From assembly GCA_940671915.1 (NCBI GenBank), contig CALNVZ010003435.1, positions 3,565,330 to 3,629,329 on the forward strand: a DNA stretch of 64,000 bases. The letters run 5' to 3'. This DNA comes from Paracentrotus lividus (Eukaryota; Echinodermata; Echinoidea; Camarodonta; Echinidae). The position numbers and the translations under genes are program-made. Position 1 is the stretch's first letter. Each line of letters starts with the position of its first letter. Below the pieces are notes generated by a model that did no database searches, had not been told where the DNA came from, and worked only from the letters and a program-made list of their open reading frames with translations. This document shows positions 44,604-56,304 of this stretch, in pieces.

Positions 44604-45985
44604 GTTTACGGGTCGGTAGGAATTGTGCGGGGCTTTCGGTGACTAAGGAAATAGTCAGGCAGCCAGCTCAAGATTGGTAGCTGAACGAGGTACCAGTAGT
44701 AAAGTATTGGAATATATGGGAAGAATCCCACATTTACTAAACCCAACGTCTGGCAGTGCATCTCTGCTGCATTAGGTCCCTACAGCCGGGGGCGTCCAAA
44801 ATGAGTGCCCATTTTACAAAAAATTATATTTTGAATAAAAATAGCAGAATCATTTCTAAACACACTAAACTTGATGTCAAAATAAACAGTACTACATGTC
44901 TTAACGCTTGTGTCATTTTGAAATCAGACTGAAATCGAAACAGTGAAAGTTTGATGAAGAAATGTTTTTTCTCACTTTTTTTACGCAAATATTTTTGGTT
45001 CCTTTTTCAATAATTTTTAATAAATAGTTGTATAAAACATTGATGTTTTTAACTTTTCTAAAAACTACTACGTGCATGTGATGATGCTGTAAAAAGAAGG
45101 GAGTTATATCTTATTCGATAAAGAATTATGATGACTAAAGTCAGAACGCAATATAACAAAAATCAACAATTTGCCCGTCGTATCGAAGAAGAATCCATAC
45201 CCGTAGTGTATTAGAAAATGCCATAACATGCGATAGCTTTTAGCAGACAAAACAAGTATCGAAAGTTCCGCATTTTGGCACTTTTGTTGCCTACTCACAG
45301 CCATCGCTACAATCAGCTTTTCATAAATACACGTGCGGTATTGTATTCTCAGTCACGGGCAAATTGTGATGTTTTTGTCTATATGCGTCCTGACTTAGCT
45401 CATCTAATCTTTATTCGGAATAGAGATATAATCCCTTCTTTTTACAGCATCATTCACATGCACGTAGGTAGTTTTTAGAAAAGTTACAACATCAATGTTT
45501 TATACAACTATTTATTAAAATTATGAAAAGGGAACAAAAAAATTATGCGTAAAAAAGTGAGAAAAAACATTTCTTATCAAAACTTTCACTGTTTTCGATT
45601 TCAGTCTGATTTTCAAAATGACACAAAGCGTTAAGACAATGTAATTACTGTTATTTGACATCAAAGTTAGTGTGTTTAGAAAATGAATCTGCTATTTTTA
45701 TTCAAATAGAATTTTTTGTAAAATGGGCACTCATTTTGACGCCCCCGGCTTTGTAGGGAACCTAATGGGCGTGCAGAGATGCACTGCCAGACGTTGGGTT
45801 TAGTAAATGTGGGATTCTTCGCCATATATTCCAATACTTTACTACTGGTACCTCGTTCAGCTAACCAATCCTGAGCTAGCTGCCTGACTAAAACTAGTCT
45901 AAAAACATTTGGCTGCCCCTCGTGGGTTAAAAAGTTCCATGGTTACCTTATCATGCTTATGCCCACAATTCTTACCAACCCATTC
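44604..45985. mobile_element. 1.4 kb near-continuous palindrome
   Basis: Left arm 44604-45253 and right arm 45282-45985 are inverted copies with only about 28 bases between them. Matching blocks run the whole length: GTCAGGCAGC, GGTACCAGTAGTAAAGTATT, AACCCAACGTCTGGCAGTGC, AAAATGAGTGCCCATTTTAC, TGATGCTGTAAAAAGAAGGG and CAATTTGCCCGT. Identity looks about 85%, highest in the outer two-thirds. There is no protein frame. It could be a fold-back transposon or an inverted duplication. Confidence 0.9.
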
Positions 45986-45989
45986 ATAC

Positions 45990-46485
45990 GTGTGCATCGC
46001 TTATATACTATCGCGTATATCTTGGACGAAGTCAAGTCGGGAGCAACTTTCACCTGAGGAGGAAATTTTTAAGACAATTCACTGAAAACACTTCATCAAT
46101 ATCAGTAATTGCTTGGGTTAATTTCGATTGCTTGTTTTTGACCACTGCGGTTGACCAGTGACTTATTTTGACCTTAAATTCCATTTTCCATTTCCATCTT
46201 TCGCTTTCTGTAAGTCCAAACACAGAGATTGGTTAGCTAGCGGAAACTTTTGGCTTGATTGACTTTGTGGTGGGCTAAATGGTATAATTGAGGGTGTGCA
46301 GTATCCGTTCCGAAAGAGAAAGAGGTGTTAGCGAGAAACCAGTTGATAAACAGTGAGAAATAGAAAGAGTTAAACGACACAGACAAAGAGATAGAGATAG
46401 ATAAAGAAGCATGTGAGCATGTTTATATTTGGATAGGTGCTTGCGAATGATTCATTTATTAAATGAGACAAAGAAAAGAGTGAGA
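45990..46485. other. Unassigned DNA
   Basis: No exon or repeat terminus recognised. Confidence 0.45.
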
Positions 46486-46489
46486 CAGT

Positions 46490-46490
46490 G

Positions 46491-46526
<36 letters not shown>

Positions 46527-46989
46527 CAGAGATAATTAGGAGGTGTGTACAATGTCCATAATTTGTGATATTGAATATGAAACATAGTTAGGAACGAATA
46601 AGAATATGGAGAATAGAAAAATTCCAGATGGCCTTTGAAGCAAAAATAGTTTATCCAAATCCAAGAATTGTCTTTTCTCCAGAAGACGACAAAGAAGTGA
46701 GATGGAAACAAAATCGATCATAACGGATGTGTACAATGTGTAGAAAAATTAAAAACAAAACATTTATTACATTTACATCATAAGCGGCCAAATGTGGGTA
46801 TACGATACGGTGTTTTCTTCTTGTTTTTTAATCTCAATGTACCTGCACGGATCGACTTAATTATAGCCATTAGAAGGGATAAAGAAAGAAAAAAAGAAAA
46901 GGGTACGACTTACATGTAATAGCAATGAGAAAAGGACAGAAAGAGAAAGACTGCTATTAAATAGTGGATGATGCGGCAAAGAAAGAGTT

Positions 46990-47020
<31 letters not shown>

Positions 47021-47065
47021 CTTGAACAGAATTTATGTACGGAGAAAGAGAGAAAGAGAGAGGGG
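46490..47065. repeat. GA-rich stretch with two (GA)n cores
   Basis: (GA)n at 46495-46523 and 46988-47019 with GA-rich flanks. The DNA between is ordinary AT-rich sequence. Minus-strand Ser/Leu frames are compositional. Confidence 0.85.
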
Positions 47066-47334
47066 ACATAATTGCTAAGACAGGTGCATATATATTGACA
47101 CACGTATGGTGATGAGTGATAATTACATTAATTGTGGTCGGTGATTAAAGGCTATAATATGATGATGGTCGACCAGAGGAGAGAAGGTCTTAACCCAGAT
47201 AGCTGACCTCATCTCGACATCAGCACCATAAGCAGGACCAAGGTATGAGAAGATCTATCTATCATTCCGTGCATGAACAGAAGTCGGCGCTCTTATACTT
47301 TTGGGCAATAGGCTATAGTTTTAGTTAATCTAAA

Positions 47335-47561
47335 AATAAAATCTTTCAAATGTTCAAGTTACTTTGACATAGAATGAAAGGTTACATGATAAACCACACA
47401 TCACTTGAAAACGAGATGTAAAATCGTCAAAAAATGTGCATAATATTACTAAAAAGGTTTTGTCAAAAGCCGGAGCCCTGCATTGTCTTTTTAATATGAA
47501 ATACATTTAAATGAAAATTTCAGGATATCTTCGTATGAAGCTTCGTTACATAAATTAGCTA

Positions 47562-47600
<39 letters not shown>
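47335..47600 (+). mobile_element. Second copy of the ATCACTTGAAAA family, with an A29-type run
   Basis: ATAGAATGAAAGGTTACATG, CACATCACTTGAAAACGAGA and TGTGCATAATATTACTAAAA follow the order seen at 35235-35520. CCGGAGCCCTG, AAATTAGCTAT also recur. A pure A run of about 29 bases (47571-47599) closes the segment. Confidence 0.6.
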
Positions 47601-47602
<2 letters not shown>

Positions 47603-47912
47603 CATTCGGAACGCCTATTTAGTGGAAAAATATCACTGCCAAAAGAGAGCGCAATATCTTGTAACAATACAAACACTCGTTCTTCTTCCTTTCGGGTCAC
47701 TACATTATGTTATACACCAACCCAGTGTTGCACACATGACTTTGCTCTGAGGTCAAACACTCGTCACTACGGATAACATGTATAGATATTTCATAGTTAG
47801 GTAATAATAGCCCGCTGAATGATTAAGTGTATGTGATAGTATTATATAAACTCCCTATTTTCTCTCGGATAACAAGGGCTAGAAGAAAATCATATGATTT
47901 GAAGGTCTATCA

Positions 47913-47983
47913 CAGTGGCAGATACAGGGTTTGAATACAGGGGGTAGGGGCGTCCCCTGCACCCCCTCCTGGATCCGCCATTG
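47913..47983. mobile_element. 71 bp hairpin MITE, CAGTGGC(A/G)GATCCAGG type
   Basis: CAGTGGCAGATACAGGGT at the left pairs with CCTGGATCCGCCATTG at the right. The middle is G-rich then C-rich (GGGGGTAGGGGCGTCCCCTG). Confidence 0.65.
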
Positions 47984-48239
47984 TTTTTCATCAGCGACAA
48001 ATCATTTCCATTTTAACTGAAAATTTAAATAAGAAGTCAAAGGCCCCCTTTTTCACCCCAATCTTATAATCTCCCTTCCTTTTGTCGTCGATATTTGAAA
48101 TATGTATAGCAATAGTTTAATCCACTGGAGATTATCACATTTTTAGGAAGAAGAGTAGTTGAATCACACTCGCGACGGGAATAGCACTGGATTCCCGTAT
48201 AACAATAGGTTGGCTCATCTATGCCGTATCATATATCAA

Positions 48240-48500
48240 TTCCCATCTTGTTTTGGACACATTTGACCGTCAGGCGAGACAGATTTATGGCACGCGAGTG
48301 TCCGGTTTTTCACACCGTTGTTCGGACAATTTAATCCCAAAGTACGCTTGGTAGGCTATTTGGCCAATATTTGGTTACCCTCGTTAATATAATTAACGGC
48401 GCACGCTTTTGGCACGCGGTACGAACGGAAACGGCAGAAGGGTTGACGACCTTGACCCGGAGATGATAATAGCGAGGGGTCAATTGCTCCCTGTTGACAA
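48240..48500. promoter_or_regulatory. GC-richer unique island
   Basis: CpG-containing, non-repetitive stretch with TTAATATAATTAAC (homeodomain-like) and the repeated word GGCACGCG (48290 and 48411). No frame is protein-like. Confidence 0.2.
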
Positions 48501-48773
48501 CGTCTAGGAAGAAGCAAGGAGTTTCAAGGAGCTGAAGCTCCTAGGAAAAAGACACATTTTATTCTCATATTTAGAGAAGCACAATCGAGTAGCATTTCGA
48601 AAGGAAGGAATTTGGGTTTGAGAGTGAATCTCAAAATTTAGACCTCAACATAACTTTTATGGATTCATATATACTGTATTTCCCCCATTAATTTTGCCCA
48701 TTTCTGAACAAGGAGGTAATGAATGAGGGGGAGAAAGTCAGAGAAAAATAGAAAAAGAGAGATAGAGGGATCG

Positions 48774-48912
48774 GGGGAGCATTTCATCAAATGATTTGTC
48801 AGACATTTTATCCGACAAATTTGCTCTCAGCCAATCAGATGCAAGCATTTCAGTAGCTTATAACAGTTTGTCGGATAAAACGTCCGACAATCCTTTGATG
48901 AAATGCTCCCCG
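48774..48912. mobile_element. 139 bp MITE, GGGGAGCATTTCATCAAA ends
   Basis: Arms of about 45 bp: GGGGAGCATTTCATCAAA and TTTTATCCGACAAA on the left mirror TTTGTCGGATAAAA and TTTGATGAAATGCTCCCC on the right. The inner words TTTATCCGACAA/TTGTCGGATAAA overlap in both arms. The ends resemble PIF/Harbinger-type MITEs, but I cannot identify a clean 3 bp target duplication. Confidence 0.8.
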
Positions 48913-48949
48913 GGAGTCAAAGATAGTAGAGAGAGAAGAAAGCTAGATA

Positions 48950-49035
48950 CTTTACAGAGAGAATATAAGACAGAGAGATGGGAGAAAAAGAGAGGGAGAA
49001 AGAGGAGAGAGAAAGAGAGAGAGAGAGAGAGAGAT
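48950..49035. repeat. (GA)n tract
   Basis: Imperfect GA with a short pure core at 49012-49033. Frames across it are compositional. Confidence 0.85.
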
Positions 49036-49039
49036 GGGC

Positions 49040-49515
49040 GAGATCGATCGATGAACCAAAATACCATTACTTCAGGGACCACCCCTTCACTTTCCTGTTC
49101 TCAAATTGTTTTCATTCCCTTACTTTGATATCTTCACCTGATTTGAAGTTGTTTTCAATCAACATGATCAAGGAGAACTCATGAAATGACGCAATTGTAT
49201 TAACAGATGGTTGTGGAGAAGTAAAGACAAGAGCGAATACATAAATAAACAGTCGACAACTTTTAAATCATGATTATGGTGTCTCTTAATCTTGCTCGTT
49301 AGTACCATTCTAATTTTCTATTTTTACTTCTCCGTCTGCGTTTTTATTTTCTGTCGATGCAAATTTGTACCCTACTGAAGAGGTACTCGGTAAAGAATAC
49401 TTCCAGGGGGAAATGATTAATTAAACAATGGATCTGTCTAGGGTTTTCACGCATTCTAAAGTGAAACAACTTTGAAAACAAAATCATTAATAGCTCTCTG
49501 CATAAATTATATTGA
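49040..49515. other. AT-rich DNA, nothing recognised
   Basis: No exon or terminus is seen. Confidence 0.5.
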
Positions 49516-49521
49516 GGCCTA

Positions 49522-50125
49522 CAATGTTGGAACGCGGTTTAAAAATTTCGCTGCTTAAAAAAGTGTTGGTTTAAAAGTTAAACATTCTTGTTTAATATTT
49601 AAACTTTGCTGTTTAAAACCGGAAAAGCGATGTTTCATAGACTTAAACAAGACCTGTTTAGAGACATATTACACTGTACAGTTGCTGTATTAAACAGGTT
49701 TTGGTTAAACAGGCCGAGGCAAATGTCACGTGATAGTCGTGAGCTAAAGGCATCACTCGTTACATGCAAGGTAAATCGGCGCAACATTTAAATCATGGTG
49801 AAGGACCTATGCCTCACACATTGAATAAGTTTATGTACAGATGTATTGGCTCAGTGGATAGAGCGTCTACCTTATAATCGAAAGGTCGTGAGTTCGATAC
49901 CTGGCCACGTTAACCAAAAGTTGTAGTATTTTATTATTATTTTTTCTTTTTTGAGATAAGCGTTAAACAATACTGTTGATATTTTAAACAACCATTAAAC
50001 AACAGGTTGTTTAAACTTTTAAACAACTACAGGTTGTTTAATTTTTCAACAACGCTGTGCGATTCACCGGTTAACACGCAGTTGTTTAAGATTTTAAACA
50101 ACTTGTTTATTTTTTTCTACCAATG
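49522..50125 (+). mobile_element. TTTAAACA-iterated element with a tRNA-like core
   Basis: TA lies on both sides (49520-49521 and 50126-50127). The ends CAATGTTGGAA and, reverse complemented, CATTGGTAGAA are similar. The left third and right third are full of GTTTAAA/TTTAAAC words, reversed between sides (for example TGTTTAAAACC left, TTTTAAACAAC right). A tRNA-like core lies at about 49845-49908: TGGCTCAGTGGATAGAGCG is A-box-like and GAGTTCGATACC is B-box-like. The architecture matches the AGCACTT elements, but the sequences are unrelated. Confidence 0.75.
49845..49908 (+). ncRNA. tRNA-derived core of the TTTAAACA element
   Basis: GGCTCAGTGGATAGAGC forms a good D-arm-like stem-loop, and GTGAGTTCGATACCTGGCC contains a T-arm-like B box. 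Acceptor-stem pairing is poor, so a functional tRNA is unlikely. The core could still drive RNA polymerase III transcription. Confidence 0.55.
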
Positions 50126-50129
50126 TATT

Positions 50130-51790
50130 GTTTTATTTGGAATATAGTTTTAGGCATCTTATTTTGTTGGAAAATAAGATAAAACAAACAATCTGAAATC
50201 ATTCAAGGAGAAGCTGCATCTGATGATTAGAAAATATATGTAGAATTAGAGTACGGTATTGAACTGCTCTCCGCTTTCCGACGTGATTACTGTATATATG
50301 TCACATCCTACATTAGATGTTTTTGTATCGTGCACGTTTAGATGCAATATTAATTCTCACATCATCAAACAAAACTTAAACCGAATAAATTTTGTCTGCA
50401 AAAAGATTTGGGGAGAAAATATAATGGTATTACACCAAAAATGTTAGACCCCGAAGGCCGAAAGCTTGCCAAATAGATTCAGAGACTTATACAACAACGT
50501 CTGTGTTTATCTTGCTTTATTTCGTTTTATAAAATATATTGATATATCATATCATACTTGAGTAATAAGCAAAGAAAGATGGGGAAAATGAAATATATGA
50601 TTTTCTTTTTAATTATCTTGACTTCCGACACGAAAAGCCTGTTAATACTTCGGCAGTTCAAACGTTCGACCAATCTACTTCATCGTAAACATTTCAACAT
50701 CAGTCTAGGACATTTTCTCGTGATTTGCAATTCCATTAACAGAGCTCATTACATTGGCTTTAAAATCCATTTCCATATTATTATGCTTATCAAGATGCCG
50801 GGAAATTCCCTTTCACATGCTCGCTCAGAAGAAGTCAGCAACTGTACTAAGCCACAATGTCATCATTCATCAGTCATCTTTATTAGAGCAAAAGAAAATA
50901 TGTCAAAGCCTTTCGTTCCTACACAATACTAGTACATGTAAGACGATTATCTATATAGATCTATAGATGTATTATTACTATGGGTGACTTATGATTGATT
51001 TACAATATTTGATGAAAATATTATTAGCATTACTCATCGAGGTCAAAAGAAGTTCAGTAGAAGTATTCAATTAGAATGTTTGATCCAAACTCACAAGGGC
51101 AACTTATAATCATGAAATGTTATCAAAACGGTGCCGCATATACTTTGATTAATTAATTAATTACAAGGTTATATAATCGAATAATACTGGTACATGCTAT
51201 ACTTGTATGCTATTTGATAACATATAAAGATATTTCCTTAAGGTTTCATAATCATTTTTATGTAGATGCGCAACACCGTTGGTTCGTCGGCGTTTTCACA
51301 CCTAATTAATTCGTACAGGATAAACTTCGTCTACTAATCACACGTTACAGTTAATCCAGAATAGCCCACGATTTTTGATCAATTCCCAACACGGGTTTGA
51401 CGCCCTCTATTTTTACAGCAAGACACTTTTTGGTGCTTTCCACAATAATTGTCTGCTTTCCACAAGTATCATGCTCCCTGTGTTGGAATTCTCTAACCCT
51501 TGAATTGATGTTCTTGGCTTTGCTGATATTATTGATATCCATTCAACATGTCCAATATAATCCGTTATCAGTTATTATTTCTGACAATAGACCACAAAAA
51601 CAAAAACAACTTTTTTATATACGAAACAAATTTATAAATTACGGATATTATAGTTCTGATTACATTCCCGACGAAGTCAGTAGCAAAAATAAAACATTTA
51701 TGCTTTAAGCGTTCGGTCTCGCACACTCCTCTTTTAATACAATAAAAATGGCTGTGATGCATAATTATGTAAACTGCTTTTAAATTAATC
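50130..51790. other. AT-rich DNA without a recognised gene
   Basis: Open frames of 103 and 124 codons (51397-51708, 50558-50932) have no recognisable domain and AT-driven composition. I do not call them genes. Confidence 0.5.
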
Positions 51791-51796
51791 AATGTA

Positions 51797-52150
51797 CACT
51801 GTAAAAAATATATGCAAAGAAATCTGTATTTTTACACCAAAGAAATGTCAGCAGAGTCGCCCTAAAACGTTTTTTTTTTTTAAACAGCCTTTTCTGTTAA
51901 TTTCCTCCTATGATTTTACAGGATAGATTGGGAAAAGCAGAGTTTTTGTAGCGTAGCTTAAATATTTAGTTAAAACAGAACAAATGTGTTAGTCTGATGT
52001 ATGCTTTGTACCTTTCACGTAAATATTTGCAGGAAAAGAAATAAACCACAATTTCTGTAATTTTAACAAATAAGATATGGCAACTCTGCTGACAGCGTTT
52101 TGTTGTAAGAATGCGGATATATATTATATAAATTGTTTTTTTTTTACAGT
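51797..52150. mobile_element. 354 bp MITE with CACTGTAAAAAA ends
   Basis: The left end CACTGTAAAAAATATATG follows TA. The right end, reverse complemented, is CACTGTAAAAAAAAACAATT. Subterminal inverted words: TGTCAGCAGAGT (51846) and ACTCTGCTGACA (52084). The interior contains TTTTCTGTTAATTT and TTTCTGTAATTTTAAC, reminiscent of the CAGAA family. Confidence 0.65.
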
Positions 52151-52392
52151 GAGAGTAAGAAATAGATTGCGACACCGTCATGAATATAAAGTCAATACCA
52201 ATAAGATGCCATTTTTAGACCACTTCCTCCCGGGTCCTTTGTTCTTCATATATGTCTTTCGTGGGGTGTTTTAGTTTTTTGTTCGCACATCTTCTATAAA
52301 GTATGTACGAAACGTTACGGTATGTTGCTCATTTTATACCTACACAGGGAGATGTAGTCCTTCATGTACAACCAAGGATGTAAGCTTTTGAT

Positions 52393-52560
52393 TTTGATTT
52401 GATTTATTTGTCAAGTATAACAACATTCACATTAGCTTGACGGGATGACCCATGAAAGCCCTAGAGCTTATTTACAATGGGGTCCCAACATAATAGAATA
52501 AAGTTAACACAAGTACGAAATTATAAATTGTAATATAGGGCCCATACATGAAACGTATTT
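52393..52560 (-). mobile_element. 3' end of a LINE (CR1/L2-like), truncated
   Basis: Read on the minus strand the segment ends AAATAAATCAAATCAAAATC, a typical CR1/L2-type tail. It is preceded by GGGTCATCCCGTCAAGC and TAAGCTCTAGGGCTTTCATG. No coding part is attached. Confidence 0.55.
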
Positions 52561-52789
52561 ACAGGAAACTTTAAACAGTTAACATATAAAATCTTGGCAA
52601 AACTTAGCGCTTTATCGCTCGTGTCTCTGCAATTCCTCAACTTTAAATGACAAAAAGTCTGTCAACATTTCGTCAAATAAGCGGTTGTTTCTTAGTTATG
52701 AAAATTTATAGATGATTCTTTTCTGGGGACATAGTAACGAGGTATTCAAACAACATCTTTTAAGAGAATGAACTACAATATTTGGAATC

Positions 52790-53010
52790 CATTTTGTAGT
52801 TGCTTTGTCGGACTGGCAACTTGTTAGAATCGCAAACATTTGCAATGAATTTTACTGTGTCGTCCTTTGTGAACGTAAAATTTGTTTGCGATTGTTTGTG
52901 ACTCTTTACGAAAATTGACGAATTCTGATAGAATCCCAAAATTTGATACATTCACAAGCATTTGCCAGTGAGGACAAAGAAAAATTTCGCAAACATTTGC
53001 CGCTGAGTGG
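52790..53010. mobile_element. Possible fold-back with iterated CGCAAACATTTGC words
   Basis: TCGCAAACATTTGC occurs at 52831 and 52987 with variants TTTGTTTGCGATTG and CACAAGCATTTGCC between them. GTGTCGTCCTTTGTG is mirrored loosely by GTGAGGACAAAG. No clean termini are visible. Confidence 0.4.
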
Positions 53011-53049
53011 GTTCGTAAGACAATTGGCTTACGGTATTGTTGCATCTAC

Positions 53050-54110
53050 ACAAACAAATATATTTGCATCCATTCGATTAGCGACCCGTATATATCATAG
53101 TGCCCTGTAACAGAAAGAGATATACATTATGCAAAGAGCTCTTTTGTATACTGCTATTTAGGCCGATATATCAGTATTCATTCAATCAAGCTACTCGATT
53201 TAACCATGCTAACACATGCGCCTGTATGTCGATGTTGTCATGGTGTAAAACATATATATCAAATTGCAAATACTTTGACAACTTTCGGTTCCAAAAATAT
53301 CTGCAGGGGAGAAACCCGCATCTCTGGACTTTGATTGACTATCAGCCGTATAGAATTTCATGTGCAAATCCACTGTCATGTGCTTTACATTGGCTCGTTT
53401 AATACCCGTATTAATTCTTGATTAGTATGCCGAACAAAGTCCTTTATAGGGTTAGCTAAATGCATATTTCTGTGTGTAAACAGAAATGTTGACTATAGAT
53501 TATGATACCCGTGTTTGTTCTTTAGCGGGGAATTTCTCGCTTTGACGTAATGAAAATGAAAGAAGTATATAGTAGACGTCAACTATACATTTAGAAGTAT
53601 GTAACATGTGGCTCTTAATTATGGGACTGGTTTGGTAGGCCGCAGAAGATAATCAAATTACAATCCCGCAACACATTGAAAGCGGAAGTTATTTCTGTAG
53701 ACTTGAGAACTGAAATAAAGTTAGAACCAATTATTCATCTAATATGAATTCAATTAAATATGCGTTGAACCATTTTGACAAAAATAACTACAGAAAAAAA
53801 TATCACTACAAAAAGAAATATTTAGTGTATTCCAAATCATATAATACAACGTTAATGTTATATAATTATATACATGTAACACGACTTTAAAACACGATTT
53901 CAATGCTATAATTAATATTTTAAAGGTGGTGGTGACCCTCATACATCAACAATGATAATTGCCACCCCCTCGATTCTTTCCTCATATTCTTTAGTTTCAG
54001 ATAATATGAGTTGCATTATTACTCATCAGAAATGGCGGCCATGCGAATACATGAGAAAATGCGTGTTTTTAAGAAAGAAAGGGTCCACAATGTCGTGTCA
54101 GAAGACAACC
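53050..54110. other. AT-rich DNA without a recognised gene
   Basis: One 100-codon frame at 53100-53402 has no domain. Nothing else recognised. Confidence 0.5.
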
Positions 54111-54119
54111 TCCCAACAA

Positions 54120-54177
54120 ACTACCCCCCCCCCAAAAAAAAAACAAAACAAAACAAAAACAAACACATCATTGTGTC

Positions 54178-54220
<43 letters not shown>

Positions 54221-54535
54221 CACATACACACACACACACACACACAGAATGAGGGGAAAAGAGGTATGTTTGTGTGGGGGTGCGTGTGTGTGTTTGTGTG
54301 TGAGTGGAAGAGAGAAAGAAACAATAAAAATATAAAGGAGGAAGAGAATGTGAAGAGGAAGAGGGGAAGGGAGAGAATTTAGAAGTGGAAGAGAAAAATA
54401 GACCATGAAAATATAAAGAAGGGAGAGAATGCAAAGAGTGTTATGAACAAATTAGTGTTAAACACTTCACACAAAGAGAGAGAGAGAGAGAGATAGAAAG
54501 AAAGAGTGAGAAAAAGAGAGAGAGAGAGGGAGAGA
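54120..54535. repeat. Simple-repeat cluster: (A)n, (GA)n, (CA)n, (GT)n
   Basis: C9 and A10 runs at 54124-54144, (GA)n at 54180-54218, (CA)n at 54223-54246, GT-rich DNA to 54305, then GA-rich DNA with another (GA)n at 54474-54492. Seven overlapping open frames here are compositional. Confidence 0.95.
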
Positions 54536-54589
54536 TGATAAATATCTAAAGAGGAGAGATAATGAATTATAGGGAAACCCTAAAGAGGT

Positions 54590-54760
54590 TTGAAGTCGAA
54601 GTTGTAGACTGCGACACAAGGCATTGATCTGTTACCGCGAAGGGTGACGAAAATAACTTTCCGAGTAGCCTCGGCCAACGTTTCCAGGGACGTCATGACG
54701 CAAGCGCCCGTATGTTGGTGGAGACGTCTTTCACATTTTAGTGAAAAGAGAGAATGTTGG
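54590..54760. promoter_or_regulatory. GC-richer unique island with CRE-like words
   Basis: GGGACGTCATGACGC (54687-54701) holds a TGACG-type palindromic core, and GGAGACGTC follows at 54720. No coding frame is seen. Candidate regulatory DNA. Confidence 0.2.
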
Positions 54761-54764
54761 CCAC

Positions 54765-55880
54765 ATCCTCTAGGTGCAGAATTTCAGGAATTGTAACTAT
54801 CAAATTCGAAAAGGGCAAATGAAGTACGTACATGTTTAGTGAAAAACGTAAAAACTTAAACTCTAATCGTACTAATATTCCATTATTTTTTAGGCAACAT
54901 ACATCATTGATACTGACTCAATTATCTGGAAAAGAGTATCGGGGATGTCTCACCAAGTTGTTGGTATGTTATACACGACTTAAGAAACAATTTCATCAAT
55001 ATGAACAGCAAAATGGGACGCTAAAATTAATTTTAATCAAATATATGTGCCCATATAAATTAAGCTCATTATTATGAGCAAATATTTTCATTACGCAGGA
55101 TATTTAACCAGAATTAAGTTGAGATGATAGAGTCAAACGGAATTGAATCTTAGGAAGAATTACCGGCATCCCTTTTGGTTTTTCATATTCAAGTCTCTTG
55201 TAAAATTGTGCGTAATTTATGAACAGCTTTGTGTAACATCCCTCGTCCAGTTTCTTAGAAAATGAATATTATTACAAAAATGATATTTTGGAATCGAGAC
55301 CGACAAGTGCTCTTCATGGTGAGACTCGACAATGTAGTTCGTAATCATCTCGTCCTTTGGATAGGACTGCAATGTTAGTTGACGCTTATCATCATTAAAA
55401 CCTGATTTCCTAAGTATGGAACACTCAGAAATCAATCTACGTAATTGACCCCCCCCCCCCTTAACAAAAAAAGAAAAAAGTAGAGAATCATCAATGGCGG
55501 GGGAGGGGCAGTGTCCTTGTGTCTCTTATAACCTCTTAACATACCCCTTCAAAATGGGCAAAAGAGATTCCCAAATTTTACAAAGGACACATGAGTCACC
55601 GATATTTATTGACGACATGGCAATCTGATTTTGGCGTGGGGGGGGGGGGGGGGGGTCGTGGGGCACGCGCCCACGTGCCCTATTTCTGGATATCCGAAGG
55701 AGCAGTCAAAGCTAACAGTTCTCTTCATTATGCACGCTGACGGTACGAGTCAAGACGATGCCAACCTCTATAGACTCTATGCCACTCTTTAAAAACAGGC
55801 ATGTTGTAAATTTAAAACTCATTCTATCACTAATCCTCATGACTGATGATGATGCACTCCAATCAAATCCACATCATTAA
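54765..55880. other. AT-rich DNA with G and C runs
   Basis: C10 at 55449-55458 and G17 at 55639-55655. No exon is seen. Confidence 0.5.
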
Positions 55881-55885
55881 TCTAC

Positions 55886-56300
55886 TTGCTCGTACATCGC
55901 TCTGTGCCCTGTAACATCAGAGATACGATCAATTTTACGATTCATAATTATCATACGTCTATGGTAAAATGTGTACGAAGGGTTAAAATCGATCGTAAGT
56001 TTTGTCGTAACACGTTTATGCTACAGGCCACTGAAGTTCACAAGACACCGGGCTATTCCGTATGCCATGATCGCAACGGACTTGCGTCAGTCGTACATTT
56101 TTTTGCGTTTGGACGGCGTTGGATTTCGCAGAAAAATGTATGCATCTGTCACAGAAAGGAGCTTTTTTTTCGAGCACGCAGGAGCAAGGTTGCTGCTCTC
56201 TTCCTTCAAGCTCAAGTTGAAAAAAAAAATCGCAGGAGTTGGCCAGCAGGATGTCAGACGTCCAAGAACACCTACAATGAGTTGTGATCATTGCATGGTG
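55886..56300. other. CpG-richer stretch with iterated TACGA/TCGTA words
   Basis: ATACGATC, TTACGATT, TGTACGAAG, TCGTAAG, GTCGTAAC and GTCGTAC occur within 250 bases. Overlapping frames of 91-138 codons lie on both strands, so none stands out as the coding one, and none shows a domain. It may be a decayed relative of the fold-back at 11349-11597, whose arms use similar words. Confidence 0.35.
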
Positions 56301-56304
56301 TCTA

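Noticed and set aside
50558-50932. 124-codon frame beginning with a hydrophobic segment that resembles a signal peptide
   Set aside because: The rest is AT-driven, with no conserved spacing, and no splice or promoter support.
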